Source of the DNA: Streptomyces sp. Root1304
GTDB taxonomy: Bacteria > Actinomycetota > Actinomycetes > Streptomycetales > Streptomycetaceae
NCBI RefSeq assembly: GCF_001426405.1
Contig: NZ_LMEP01000025.1
Coordinates: 144,750-208,749, forward strand
Length of the DNA: 64,000 nucleotides
Direction of reading: 5' to 3'
In this document: positions 16,847-26,075 of the stretch, piece by piece
Numbering within the stretch: position 1 is the stretch's first letter
Layout: every line of letters starts with the position of its first letter
Made by a program: the position numbers and the translations under genes
The notes under the pieces: model-generated
Told to the model about the DNA's origin: nothing
The model's input: the letters and a program-made list of their open reading frames with translations, nothing else
The model's database searches: none

Positions 16847-19054
16847 ATGTCCTGGACCCGAAGGTTCGTTCTCGCGCTCACGGCCGTGCTCGCGGCACTC
16901 GCCGCGACCCTGCTCACCGCACCCGGGGCCCAGGCCCACGAGGAGCGGCCCGTCACCTTCCCCGACGGCTCCGGCAGCGTGCCGAAGCTCCGCACCGGGG
17001 AACCCGACCTCCTCGTCTGCAAGACCGACCGGACCGACTTCGCCCGCCGCGTCTCCGGCTTCCCCGCCACCCTCAAGGCCCGCAACCTCGCCCTCTTCGA
17101 ACGCTGCGCCCGCAGCGGCTACCGCCACCTCCAGCAGGCCGTCGACGCCGTCGACCGGCCCGGCCTCACCATCGCGATCCTCCCCGGCCTCTACGAGGAG
17201 GAGCCCTCCCTGCCGCCGCCGGCCGGAGCCTGCGCCACCCTCAAGGCACCCAAGTCCGCCCTCGGCTACCAGATCCTCAGCTACGAGCAGCAGCGGCAGT
17301 GCCCGCACAACCAGAACCTCGTCGCCATCCTCGGCAAGAAGAACCTCCAGATCGAGGGCACCGGGGCCTCCCGGCTCGACGTCGTCATCGACGCCAAGTA
17401 CCGGAAGCTCAACGCCGTGCGCGCCGACGGCACCGACGGCGTCTACTTCCGCAACTTCACCGCCCAGCGCACCACGTTCAACTCGCTCTACGTCCTCGCC
17501 GCCGACGGCTTCGTCATCGACGACGTCCTCACCCGCTGGAACGACGAGTACGGCTTCCTCACCTTCGCCTCCGACCACGGCCTCTACAAGAACTGCGAGT
17601 CCTACGGCAACGGCGACTCCGGCATCTACCCCGGCTCGGCCTCCAACATCAACAACGACCGCGGCTACGACGTCCCCCGCTACTCCATCGAGATCACCGG
17701 CTGCCGCAGCCACCACAACATGGTCGGCTACTCCGGCACCGCCGGAGACTCCGTCTGGGTCCACGACAACGAGTTCGACCACAACATGGGCGGCGCCTCC
17801 ATGGACTCCGCCTTCCCCGGCCACCCCGGGCTGCCCCAGAACCACGCCCACTTCGAGCGCAACCTGATCCACGACAACAACGCGAACTACTACCCCTACG
17901 TCGCCGACGGCACCTGCGCCAAACCGCCCGTCGACCGCGGCTACGAACAGGGCGTCGTCTGCCCCCAGATCTCCATGCCCCCCGGCACCGGCATCATCAC
18001 CGCCGGCGGCAACTGGAACCTCTACGAGAACAACTGGGTCTACGGTCACCAGCGCGCCGCCTTCTTCCTCAGCGCCGTCCCCGCCTTCATCCGCGGCGAG
18101 TCCGCCTGGGGCAAGCAGACCGACACCTCCCACCACAACCGCTACGCGGACAACCACCTCGGCGTCGACAAGGCCGGCAACTCCCGCCCCAACCGCAGCG
18201 ACGTCTGGTGGGACGGCCAGGGCGGCGGCAACTGCTGGCAGACCGACGCCGGAGCCGCCAGCCCCGGCGCCCTGCCCGGCTGCGGCGCCCGCCGCGGCGA
18301 CGTCTCCGGCAACACCGACCGCCTCGTCGGCGAACCCGTCAAGCTCGCCCAGCTCCTCGTCTGCGCCGACTACAACGTCCAGGCCCGCCGCCTCCCGGCC
18401 GGCTGCGACTGGTACGGCTCCCGCGGCATCCAGCGCGTCGAGACCCAGCTCGCCCTCGGCAGCGCCCTCGTCCTCGCCCTGGCGGGCTTCGCCCTCTGGC
18501 GGCGCCGCCTCCGCGGCAGCCGGCTCGCCGCCGTCGCCTCCCTCCTCGGCCTGGCCGGCCTGGCCCTCGACGTGACCGGCTCGACCCTGGCCCTCACCCC
18601 GACCGCCGTCCCGGCCCTCGCGCTGCTCCTCACCGGCCTGTGGTGGACCCTCCTGGGCCTCGCCCTCCGTCCCACCCGCCCGGTCCTCGCCTGGACCACC
18701 GTGGCCCTCGGGGCCCTCACCCTCCTCGACGCCTTCGACAAGGCGGTCCTGATGGTCCCGGGCATCCCCGTCAGCCCGGCCTGGCTCCGCCTCCTCCTCG
18801 GCGTGGTCTGGGTCCTCTGGGCCGTCGTCGCCGCCGGCGCCCGCACCCAGAACCCGACCCCCGAACCCCCGTCCACCCCCGAAGCCGACGCGGCAGGCGA
18901 CGCCGACTCGGCAGCCGAAGCCCAACCGGCAGCCGAGCAGCTGTCCGGCTCCGGCTCCGGGCCTGGCTCCGCCCCCACGTCCGGCTCCGGGCGCGCCCCC
19001 GCCCCCGGTTCCGCGCGCGCCGAGGGCCGACCGGGCGAGGAGGGGACGGCGTGA
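16847..19054 (+). CDS. Secreted parallel beta-helix protein with C-terminal membrane domain
   Basis: The 735-residue protein has a signal peptide (1 to about 30, ending AQA-HEERP) and a long extracellular part. Repeated Asn-rich rungs at about 170-440 (SYGNGDSGIYPGSASNINNDRG, SRSHHN-like and HDNEFDHNMGG-type turns) indicate a right-handed beta-helix of the NosD/CASH kind. Residues about 530-670 hold four or five hydrophobic spans, followed by a Ser/Gly/Pro/Ala tail. NosD-like proteins bind carbohydrate or assist metal assembly, but no NosZ is present. The gene overlaps the next one by GTGA. Function unknown. Confidence 0.75.
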   Translation: MSWTRRFVLALTAVLAALAATLLTAPGAQAHEERPVTFPDGSGSVPKLRTGEPDLLVCKTDRTDFARRVSGFPATLKARNLALFERCARSGYRHLQQAVDAVDRPGLTIAILPGLYEEEPSLPPPAGACATLKAPKSALGYQILSYEQQRQCPHNQNLVAILGKKNLQIEGTGASRLDVVIDAKYRKLNAVRADGTDGVYFRNFTAQRTTFNSLYVLAADGFVIDDVLTRWNDEYGFLTFASDHGLYKNCESYGNGDSGIYPGSASNINNDRGYDVPRYSIEITGCRSHHNMVGYSGTAGDSVWVHDNEFDHNMGGASMDSAFPGHPGLPQNHAHFERNLIHDNNANYYPYVADGTCAKPPVDRGYEQGVVCPQISMPPGTGIITAGGNWNLYENNWVYGHQRAAFFLSAVPAFIRGESAWGKQTDTSHHNRYADNHLGVDKAGNSRPNRSDVWWDGQGGGNCWQTDAGAASPGALPGCGARRGDVSGNTDRLVGEPVKLAQLLVCADYNVQARRLPAGCDWYGSRGIQRVETQLALGSALVLALAGFALWRRRLRGSRLAAVASLLGLAGLALDVTGSTLALTPTAVPALALLLTGLWWTLLGLALRPTRPVLAWTTVALGALTLLDAFDKAVLMVPGIPVSPAWLRLLLGVVWVLWAVVAAGARTQNPTPEPPSTPEADAAGDADSAAEAQPAAEQLSGSGSGPGSAPTSGSGRAPAPGSARAEGRPGEEGTA

Positions 19055-19920
19055 CCCGCACGCGGCGGGCCGCGCCCCGCCTCCCCCTCGCGCCCCTGGC
19101 GCTCGTCCTGGCCGCCGCCCTGGCCCTCGCGGGCTGCGGCGGCCGGGCCACCACCCACCACAAGCCCGGAACCAGCCACCAGGAGGACACCGGGAGCAGC
19201 GGCACCCTGCTCCCGGGCCGGGACGAGGCCGGGCACCGGCTCAGGGAACTGCCCGCGGCGGACGCGCCCACCGTCCGGGCCGAAGCCCTCCCCGACAGCG
19301 AGGGCGGCTGGAACGTCCACCTCGTCGTGGAGAGGTTCCGCTTCACCCCCGAGAGCACCGGCGGCGCGGCCCTCCCGGGCCGCGGCCACGCGCGCCTCCT
19401 CGTCGACGGCCGGGAGACCGCCCGCCTCTACGGCCCCTGGGGGTACGTCCCGCCCGGCGCCCACACCCTGACCGTCCGGCTCCACGCCGACGACCACACG
19501 GTCTGGGCCGTCGCCGGCGCCCCCGTCCAGGCCACCCTCCGCCTGGGCACCGGCCCCACCACCTCCGGCCCCGGCCGCACGGCCACCTCTCCTCCGACCA
19601 CCTCCCCTCCCGTCACCTCCCCGAGCCCGCGCCCGACCTCTTCCCCCGCGCCCGACCCCGGCCGCACCGTCACCATCACCATCACCGGCAAGACCGTCGC
19701 ACCACCCCCTTCCCGCATCGAGCTGAAGAAGGGCGAACGCCTCACCCTCCGCGTCACCGGCGACCGCGCCGACACCGTCCACGTCCACGGCTACGACCGT
19801 GAACTGCCCCTCGTCCCGGGCACGCCCGCGACCCTCAGCCTCACCGTCGACCGCACCGGTCTCTTCGAGGTGGAGACCCACGAGTCCGGACTCGTGCTGA
19901 CCCAACTCGTCGTCCGATGA
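19051..19920 (+). CDS. Lipoprotein with cupredoxin-like C-terminal domain
   Basis: The 289-residue precursor has a lipobox LALAGC with lipidation at Cys29. A folded domain of about 120 residues with PPGAHTLTVRLHADDH follows, then a Ser/Thr/Pro-rich linker (about 170-205) and a cupredoxin-like beta sandwich containing DTVHVHGYD and FEVETHESG. The usual copper-binding cysteine and methionine are absent; histidines remain, so metal binding is uncertain. The GTG start overlaps the beta-helix stop (GTGA), and its own stop overlaps the next start (ATGA). It acts at the outer face of the membrane. Confidence 0.75.
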   Translation: MTRTRRAAPRLPLAPLALVLAAALALAGCGGRATTHHKPGTSHQEDTGSSGTLLPGRDEAGHRLRELPAADAPTVRAEALPDSEGGWNVHLVVERFRFTPESTGGAALPGRGHARLLVDGRETARLYGPWGYVPPGAHTLTVRLHADDHTVWAVAGAPVQATLRLGTGPTTSGPGRTATSPPTTSPPVTSPSPRPTSSPAPDPGRTVTITITGKTVAPPPSRIELKKGERLTLRVTGDRADTVHVHGYDRELPLVPGTPATLSLTVDRTGLFEVETHESGLVLTQLVVR

Positions 19921-21263
19921 CCGGCACTCCCACCCAGGCGGCCGCCCAGGCCGCCTGGGGCGCCGGGGCCGAGGTCGCCCAGACCCCCGCCCCCACACTC
20001 GGAACACCGCTCGCCCACGGCGTGGGCTCACAGCACGACCTCCCCCTCTCGCCGTTCTACGCCTACGCCGGTGCCTTCGCCGCGCTCCTCATCTCCTTCC
20101 TCGCCCTCGGCCTGCTCTGGTCCACCTCCCGCTTCCGCGGGGACCGGTCGGGACGCCCGCTCCCCGCCGCCCTCCAGCGGGTGGCCGACGCGCCGGCCAC
20201 CCGTACCGCCCTCCGCCTCCTCGGCGCCGCCGGCGCCCTCGTCGTCCTCCTCCACCTCCTCCTCGGCCCGGACGACCCGGACCGCAACCCCGCCCCCGGC
20301 GCCCTCTACGTCCTGCTCTGGGTCGGACTCGTCCCCGCCTCCCTCCTCCTCGGCCCCGTCTGGCGCCTCCTCAACCCCCTGCGCGCCCTCCACTCCCTTC
20401 ACCCGCCGCGGACTCCCCGCCCCCTTCCCGCCGCCGTCGGCATCCGCCCCGCCGCCCTCGGGCTGCTCCTCTTCACATGGCTCGAACTCGTCGTCCCCGA
20501 CAACACCGCCACGGCCACCCTCCTCGTCGCCCTCGCCGTCCACACCTCCGTCCAACTGCTCGGCGCCGCCCGCTACGGCGCCACCTGGTTCGCCCACGCC
20601 GACCCCTTCGAGGTCTACTCCTCCCTCCTCGCCCGGCTCTCCCCACTGGGCCGTCGCGCCGACGGCCGGCTCGTCCTCCGCTCCCCCTTCCACGGCCTCG
20701 ACGCCACCCCGCAGACCCCCGGCCTCGTCGCCACCGTCTGTGTCCTCCTCGGCTCCACCGCCTACGACGGCCTCTCCGACAACCCCCGCTGGATCACCAC
20801 CCTCCAGACCTCACCCCTCGGACCCACCCCCACGGCCACCCTCGGCCTCCTCGCGGCCGTCGCCCTCGCCGCCGCCTGCTACGGACTCTGCGCGGGCGCC
20901 CTCCGCCTCATGAACCGCACCGTCACCACCCCGCTCACCTCCTTCGCCCACTCGCTCCTGCCCATCGCCCTCGGCTATCTCGTCGCCCACTACTTCTCGC
21001 TCTTCGTCACCGAAGGGCCACGCACAGTCATCTTGGCAGGCGGCACTGACAACGCCCTCGCACCCGCCCCACCACTGGGCCCCGGGGGTCTCGCGACCCT
21101 CCAGGTCTCGGCGATCGTCACCGGTCACGTCCTCGGCGTGATCGCCGCCCACGACCGCTCGGTGCGCCTGTTCCCGCCCGACCGCGCCGTCGCCGGGCAG
21201 CTCCCGCTGTTCGTGCTGATGATCGCGTACACCCTCGGCGGCATCGGCCTGCTCATCGCCTGA
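19917..21263 (+). CDS. Polytopic membrane protein of the beta-helix/cupredoxin operon
   Basis: This 448-residue protein has about nine or ten hydrophobic spans. Polar residues appear inside or beside spans (HTSVQLLGAARYGATWFAHADPFEVY, FAHSLLPIALGYLVAHYFSLF), which could form a transport path or metal site. Actinobacterial relatives are sometimes labelled fenitrothion hydrolase; I cannot verify that label and would not infer the activity. Its start is coupled to the cupredoxin gene through ATGA, so the three proteins are probably made as a set. Confidence 0.6.
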   Translation: MTGTPTQAAAQAAWGAGAEVAQTPAPTLGTPLAHGVGSQHDLPLSPFYAYAGAFAALLISFLALGLLWSTSRFRGDRSGRPLPAALQRVADAPATRTALRLLGAAGALVVLLHLLLGPDDPDRNPAPGALYVLLWVGLVPASLLLGPVWRLLNPLRALHSLHPPRTPRPLPAAVGIRPAALGLLLFTWLELVVPDNTATATLLVALAVHTSVQLLGAARYGATWFAHADPFEVYSSLLARLSPLGRRADGRLVLRSPFHGLDATPQTPGLVATVCVLLGSTAYDGLSDNPRWITTLQTSPLGPTPTATLGLLAAVALAAACYGLCAGALRLMNRTVTTPLTSFAHSLLPIALGYLVAHYFSLFVTEGPRTVILAGGTDNALAPAPPLGPGGLATLQVSAIVTGHVLGVIAAHDRSVRLFPPDRAVAGQLPLFVLMIAYTLGGIGLLIA

Positions 21264-21312
21264 AGCCGACATCCGTCGCCCGACCGTCCGACCGCCCGAC
21301 GGGAGCGGCATC

Positions 21313-22044
21313 ATGGTCCCCGTGCCCCAGACGCGACCCCAGACCCCGCCCGTCCTCCGACGCGCCCCTGTCCAGCAGCGGAGCGCCGAGCGGCTCGCCC
21401 GCATCCTCGACGCCTGCGCCGTCCTGCTCGACGAGACCGGGTACGAGCAGCTGAGCACCCGCGCCGTCGCCGGCCGCGCCGGAGTCCCCATCGGCTCCGT
21501 CTACCGCTTCTTCGGCAACAAGCGGGCGATGGTCGCCGCCCTCGCCCACCGCAACCTCGACGAGTACGCCCGGCGGATCTCGGACCGCTTCGCCGAGGCG
21601 CCCTTCCTCGACGCGCACGGGGCCATCGACGGTGTCCTGGACGAGTTCATCGCGATGAAGCGGACCGTCCCCGGCTTCGCGCTCGTCGACTTCGGCGTGC
21701 CCGCCGCCGCCCCCGGCGAGAACTCCGCCGGCCGCGACGCCGAGGAGCCTGCCGGCGGCCGCGAGGGCCGCGCCGGGGACGCCACCGAGGGGAGTGGCGG
21801 AAGCCCGGCAGGAAGCGACCTCGAGGACCCCAACCGGCTGGTCGCCGAGCGGATCTGCGCCCTGCTCGCCACCCATCTCAGCCGCCCCGCCGACGACGAC
21901 CTGCGGCGGAAGGTCCTGGTCGGCGTCGAGACCGCCGACGCCCTCGTCCGGCTCGCCTTCCGCACCGACCCGGCCGGCGATCCGGCGCTCGTCGACGAGA
22001 CCCGCCAACTGCTCTACGCCTACCTGGCGCCCTCGCTCGGGTAA
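21313..22044 (+). CDS. TetR-family regulator
   Basis: The 243-residue regulator has a helix-turn-helix around residues 30-75 (LSTRAVAGRAGVPIGSVYRFFGNKRAM). A Gly/Glu/Asp-rich low-complexity loop of about 30 residues interrupts the ligand domain near 135-165. It lies 77 bp upstream of the molybdopterin oxidoreductase gene in the same direction. The palindrome in that gap is its likely operator, so control of the oxidoreductase is the simplest reading. Confidence 0.85.
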   Translation: MVPVPQTRPQTPPVLRRAPVQQRSAERLARILDACAVLLDETGYEQLSTRAVAGRAGVPIGSVYRFFGNKRAMVAALAHRNLDEYARRISDRFAEAPFLDAHGAIDGVLDEFIAMKRTVPGFALVDFGVPAAAPGENSAGRDAEEPAGGREGRAGDATEGSGGSPAGSDLEDPNRLVAERICALLATHLSRPADDDLRRKVLVGVETADALVRLAFRTDPAGDPALVDETRQLLYAYLAPSLG

Positions 22045-22072
22045 CCTCCCGCGCACCCCTCCCGTACGTGCC

Positions 22073-22088
22073 TACCGGTCGGTATGCT
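22073..22088 (+). promoter_or_regulatory. Operator overlapping the -10 box of the molybdoenzyme gene
   Basis: TACCG-GT-CGGTA (22073-22084) is a small palindrome resembling ACCGRYCGGT-type TetR sites. Its right arm overlaps TATGCT (22083-22088), a plausible -10 box about 34 bp before the ATG. Confidence 0.5.
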
Positions 22089-22121
22089 CGGCGCCACCCG
22101 ACGCCGCCCCAGGGAGACTCC

Positions 22122-24332
22122 ATGTCCACCGCCCTGCGCATCTGTCCCCTCTGCGAAGCGACCTGCGGACTCACCCTGACGATCGAGGGGACCCGCGTCA
22201 CCGGGGCGCGCGGCGACCGCGACGACGTCTTCAGCCGGGGCTTCATCTGCCCCAAGGGCGCCGCCTTCCCCGAGATCGACGCCGATCCGGACCGGCTGCG
22301 CGGCCCCCTGGTCCGCAAGGACGGCCGGCTCCGCGAGGCCACCTGGGAAGAAGCCTTCGACACGATCGCCGCCAGAATTCGCCCGCTGATGGAGGAGTAC
22401 GGCCCCGATGCCGTGGGTATCGTCCTGGGCAACCCCAATGTGCACACGATCGCCGGCGCCCTCTACCCACCCCTGCTGATCGGCGCGGTGCGCACCCGGA
22501 ACCTCTTCACGGCGTCCACGCTCGACCAGATGCCCAAGCACGTCTCCAGCGGCCTGCTGTTCGGAGACCCGTTCGCCGTCCCCGTGCCGGACCTGGACCG
22601 CACCGATCACCTGCTGATCCTCGGAGCCAACCCGCTGGACTCCAACGGCAGCCTGTGCACGGCGCCCGACTTCCCCGGCCGGCTCAAGGCGCTCCGGCGG
22701 CGCGGCGGCACCCTCACCGTCGTCGACCCCCGGCGCACCCGCACCGCCCGGCTCGCCGACCGCCACGTCGCGATCCGCCCCGGCACCGACGCGCTCCTCC
22801 TCGCCGCCCTCGCGAACACCCTCTTCGAGGAGGGACTCACCGACCTCGGCCCGCTCGCCGCCCATGTGGAGGGGGCCGAGGAGGTACGGGCGGCGATGGC
22901 GGAGTTCACCCCCGAGGCCGTCGCCGAGGCCTGCGACGTGGACGCGGACACCATCCGCGCCCTCGCCCGGGAGCTGGCCGCCGCGCCCACCGCCGCCGTC
23001 TACGGGCGGATGGGCAGCTCCACCGTCGAACACGGCACCCTCGCCAACTGGCTCGTCGACGTCCTCAACATCCTCACCGGCAACCTCGACCGGCCCGGCG
23101 GCGCACTCTTCCCCCTGTCCGCCACCGCGCCCGCCCCGCGCCCCGCCGCGCCCGGGAAGGGGTTCGCCCTCGGCCGCCGGCACAGCAGGGTCTCCCACCA
23201 CCCCGAGGTCAAGGGGGAGTTGCCCCTCGTCGCACTCGCAGAGGAGATCGAGACGCCGGGGGAGGGGCGCGTCCGGGCGCTGATCACCATCGCCGCCAAC
23301 CCCGTCCTGTCCGCCCCCGACGGCGACCGCCTGGACGCGGCCCTCGCCTCCCTCGACCTCATGATCGCCGTCGACCCCTACCTCAACGAGACCACCCGCC
23401 ACGCCGACGTCCTGCTGCCGCCGCCCCCGCCGTCCCGCAGCGCCCACTTCGACTACGCCTTCAACAACTTCGCCGTACGCAACCAGGTCCGCTACACCCC
23501 CGCCGCCCTGCCTCTCGAAGCGGACCGCATGGACGAGTGCGAGATCCACGCGCGGCTGGTCCTGGCCGTGTCGGGGATGCACGGCGCCCCGCCGTCCGCC
23601 GTCGACCAGCTCGCGATCGACACCACCCTGGCCAAGGCCGTGACCCAGGAGCACTCGCCCGCCCACGGCGCGGACCCCCGGGAGTTCGCGGCCCGGCTGA
23701 CCGGGGACACCGGACCCGAGCGCCGGCTCGACCTCATGCTCCGCCTCGGCCCGTACGGGCTCACCCTCGACGAGCTGCGGGCGCACCCGCACGGCCTGGA
23801 CCTCGGCCCGTTGGAGCCGCGCGTGCCCCAGCTGCTCAAGACCCGCAGCGGCCGGATCGAGCTGTTCCCCGCGCCCCTGGCCGCCGACCTGCCCCGGCTG
23901 GGGGCCGCGCTGCACGCCGTACCCGACCCGGGAACCCTCCGGCTCGTCGGGCGCCGCCACCTGCGCTCCAACAACAGCTGGCTGCACAACACCCCGGTGC
24001 TCGGCGGGGGGTCGAACCGGTGCACCCTCCTGGTGCACCCCGAGGACGCGGCCCGGCTGAGGCTGACCGACGGCGGCCTCGCCCGGGTGAAGGGCGAGGG
24101 CGGTGAGCTGGAGGTGCCGGTCGAGGTGAGCGACGCCGTGCGGCCGGGTGTGGTGAGCATCCCGCACGGCTGGGGCCACGACCGGACCGGCTCCCGGCTC
24201 TCGGTGGCGTCCACGCGCCCCGGCGTCAACGTCAACCAGTTGCTGGACGGCTCCCGGCTCGACCCCCTGTCGGGCACCGCCGTGCTGAACGGCTTCCCGG
24301 TACAGGTCTCGCCCCTCCGGCCGGAGGTCTGA
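22122..24332 (+). CDS. Molybdopterin-dependent oxidoreductase (DMSO-reductase family)
   Basis: The 736-residue protein has the N-terminal [4Fe-4S] motif with Cys8, Cys11, Cys15 and Cys43. The molybdopterin domains follow (TASTLDQMPKHVSSG near residues 128-142, YGRMGSSTVEHGT near 300), and a C-terminal dinucleotide-binding domain ends the protein. There is no Tat signal, so it is cytoplasmic, as in assimilatory nitrate reductases or formate dehydrogenase-like enzymes. The ATG at 22122 follows an aggga box. Electron partner and substrate are not encoded nearby. Confidence 0.9.
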   Translation: MSTALRICPLCEATCGLTLTIEGTRVTGARGDRDDVFSRGFICPKGAAFPEIDADPDRLRGPLVRKDGRLREATWEEAFDTIAARIRPLMEEYGPDAVGIVLGNPNVHTIAGALYPPLLIGAVRTRNLFTASTLDQMPKHVSSGLLFGDPFAVPVPDLDRTDHLLILGANPLDSNGSLCTAPDFPGRLKALRRRGGTLTVVDPRRTRTARLADRHVAIRPGTDALLLAALANTLFEEGLTDLGPLAAHVEGAEEVRAAMAEFTPEAVAEACDVDADTIRALARELAAAPTAAVYGRMGSSTVEHGTLANWLVDVLNILTGNLDRPGGALFPLSATAPAPRPAAPGKGFALGRRHSRVSHHPEVKGELPLVALAEEIETPGEGRVRALITIAANPVLSAPDGDRLDAALASLDLMIAVDPYLNETTRHADVLLPPPPPSRSAHFDYAFNNFAVRNQVRYTPAALPLEADRMDECEIHARLVLAVSGMHGAPPSAVDQLAIDTTLAKAVTQEHSPAHGADPREFAARLTGDTGPERRLDLMLRLGPYGLTLDELRAHPHGLDLGPLEPRVPQLLKTRSGRIELFPAPLAADLPRLGAALHAVPDPGTLRLVGRRHLRSNNSWLHNTPVLGGGSNRCTLLVHPEDAARLRLTDGGLARVKGEGGELEVPVEVSDAVRPGVVSIPHGWGHDRTGSRLSVASTRPGVNVNQLLDGSRLDPLSGTAVLNGFPVQVSPLRPEV

Positions 24333-24470
24333 CCGACCCCTCGACCGGAGCTCCGGACGACCCGGCAGCCGGCCCCGTCTTCGGCCCGCAGCCGTCCCCG
24401 CCCGAGGTGCTGTTCTGATCACCACCGCCTTGACCTGGGGTTTTGCTCGTATTGCTCACGCGTCAACATC

Positions 24471-24500
24471 TTGTTAACGGCAGAAGAGGGCACCTACCGT
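24471..24500 (+). promoter_or_regulatory. Promoter of the citrate-type transporter gene
   Basis: TTGTTA (24471-24476) and TACCGT (24495-24500) are 18 bp apart. Transcription would begin near 24507, which rules out the in-frame ATG at 24502 and supports the start at 24553. Confidence 0.55.
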
Positions 24501-24552
24501 CATGCGGACCGCCGCTCGGCGGCAGTTCAACGGTGAACGTGAGGTGTCCTCC

Positions 24553-25968
24553 ATGCTGACCGTCCTCGGCTTCGCCATGATCGCGACCTTCCTGGTCCTG
24601 ATCATGATGAAAAAGATGTCGCCGATCGCGGCGCTCGTACTCATTCCCGCGCTCTTCTGCGTCGCGGTCGGACAGGGGGCCCAGCTCGGCGACTACGTCA
24701 TCGAAGGAGTCGGCAAGCTGGCGCCGACGGCCGCGATGCTGATGTTCGCGATCGTCTACTTCGGTGTGATGATCGACGTCGGTCTCTTCGACCCGATCGT
24801 CCGGGGCATCCTGCGCTTCTGCAAGGCCGATCCGGTGCGGGTCGTCGTGGGTACGGCGGTGCTGGCCGCGATCGTCTCGCTCGACGGCGACGGTTCCACC
24901 ACCTTCATGATCACCGTCTCGGCGATGTATCCGCTGTACAAGCGGCTCGGGATGAGCCTGGTGGTCATGACGGGTGTCGCCGCGACCGCCAACGGCGTCA
25001 TGAACACCCTGCCCTGGGGTGGCCCGACGGCCCGTGCCGCGACCGCCCTGAAGCTGGACGCCGCCGACATCTTCGTCCCGATGATCCCCGCGCTCGGTGT
25101 CGGCCTGCTCTTCGTCTTCGTCCTCGCGTACGTCCTCGGCCGCCGTGAGCGCAAGCGCATCGGCTACCTCACGCTGGACGAGGCCCTGGTGCCGGAGACC
25201 GAGACCGTGCTGGTCGGCACGGGCGGCGGCGGCGGTAGCACGGACACGCCGGCGAAGAAGCCGGGCGCCGGTACGGGTGCCGCCGCCGGTGCCGGTGGGG
25301 GCGAGGACGCGCAGGCCGACGAGGGCTTCCAGGGGCTCGACCCCGAGCGGGCGACGCTGCGACCCAATCTGTACTGGTTCAACGCCGGTCTGACGGTCGC
25401 GCTGCTCGCCGCGATGATCCTCGAACTGATGCCGATCCCGGTGCTGTTCCTCCTCGGCGCGGCCCTCGCGCTGACCGTGAACTACCCGAACATGACCGAG
25501 CAGAAGGCGCGGATCGCCGCTCACGCCGACAACGTCCTCAACGTCTCCGGCATGGTGTTCGCCGCCGCCGTCTTCACCGGTGTCCTCACCGGTACGGGCA
25601 TGGTCAAGCACATGGCCGACTGGCTGGTCGGCGCCATCCCCGCCGGCATGGGCCCGCACATGGCGCTGGTCACCGGTGTGCTGAGCCTCCCGCTCACGTA
25701 CTTCATGTCGAACGACGGCTTCTATTTCGGTGTGCTGCCGGTCCTCGCCGAGGCGGGTGCGGCGCACGGCGTCTCGCCGCTGGAGATCGCGCGGGCGTCG
25801 CTGGTCGGCCAGGCGCTGCACATGTCGAGCCCGCTGGTGCCCGCCGTGTACGTCCTCGTCGGCATGGCGAAGGTCGAGTTCGGCGACCACACCAAGTTCA
25901 CGGTCAAGTGGGCCGCGCTGACCTCGCTGGTCGTGCTCGCGGCGGGAATCCTCTTCGGAATCATCTGA
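24553..25968 (+). CDS. CitMHS-family citrate:metal symporter
   Basis: The 471-residue protein has roughly a dozen membrane spans in two halves, with the conserved SLDGDGSTTFMITVSAMYPL and NTLPWGGPTARAAT motifs in the first and FMSNDGFYFGVLPVL plus HMSSPLVPAVY in the second. CitMHS carriers take up citrate complexed to Mg, Ca, Fe or other divalent metals with protons. The cytoplasmic linker (about residues 230-265) is unusually Gly/Ala/Thr-rich. The start at 24553 is chosen from the promoter position and the hydrophobic MLTVLGFAM opening. Confidence 0.92.
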   Translation: MLTVLGFAMIATFLVLIMMKKMSPIAALVLIPALFCVAVGQGAQLGDYVIEGVGKLAPTAAMLMFAIVYFGVMIDVGLFDPIVRGILRFCKADPVRVVVGTAVLAAIVSLDGDGSTTFMITVSAMYPLYKRLGMSLVVMTGVAATANGVMNTLPWGGPTARAATALKLDAADIFVPMIPALGVGLLFVFVLAYVLGRRERKRIGYLTLDEALVPETETVLVGTGGGGGSTDTPAKKPGAGTGAAAGAGGGEDAQADEGFQGLDPERATLRPNLYWFNAGLTVALLAAMILELMPIPVLFLLGAALALTVNYPNMTEQKARIAAHADNVLNVSGMVFAAAVFTGVLTGTGMVKHMADWLVGAIPAGMGPHMALVTGVLSLPLTYFMSNDGFYFGVLPVLAEAGAAHGVSPLEIARASLVGQALHMSSPLVPAVYVLVGMAKVEFGDHTKFTVKWAALTSLVVLAAGILFGII

Positions 25969-26075
25969 CGCGGAAGCCGGACCGGCCCGCGCGGAAGCCG
26001 GACCGGCCCGCGCGGAAGCCGGACCGGCCCGCGCGGAAGCCGGACCGGCCGCACGGAGCCGGACCGGCCCGCCCC
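25969..26075. repeat. 21-bp tandem repeats after the CitMHS gene
   Basis: Beginning directly after the transporter stop, a 21-bp unit is repeated three times exactly (25969-25989, 25990-26010, 26011-26031), a fourth time with a changed end, and a fifth time in degenerate form. Each unit contains the palindrome GCCGG-A-CCGGC, so the RNA could form successive small hairpins. There are no spacers, which excludes a CRISPR array. Confidence 0.9.

Noticed and set aside
16828..19050. Long rightward frame upstream of the cupredoxin lipoprotein
   Set aside because: The Arg/Pro-rich part overlaps the beta-helix gene in another frame and has no motifs; only the segment from the GTG at 19051, with a signal peptide and lipobox, is real.
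25969..26075. CRISPR array
   Set aside because: Units are directly adjacent with no unique spacers and no cas genes are present.
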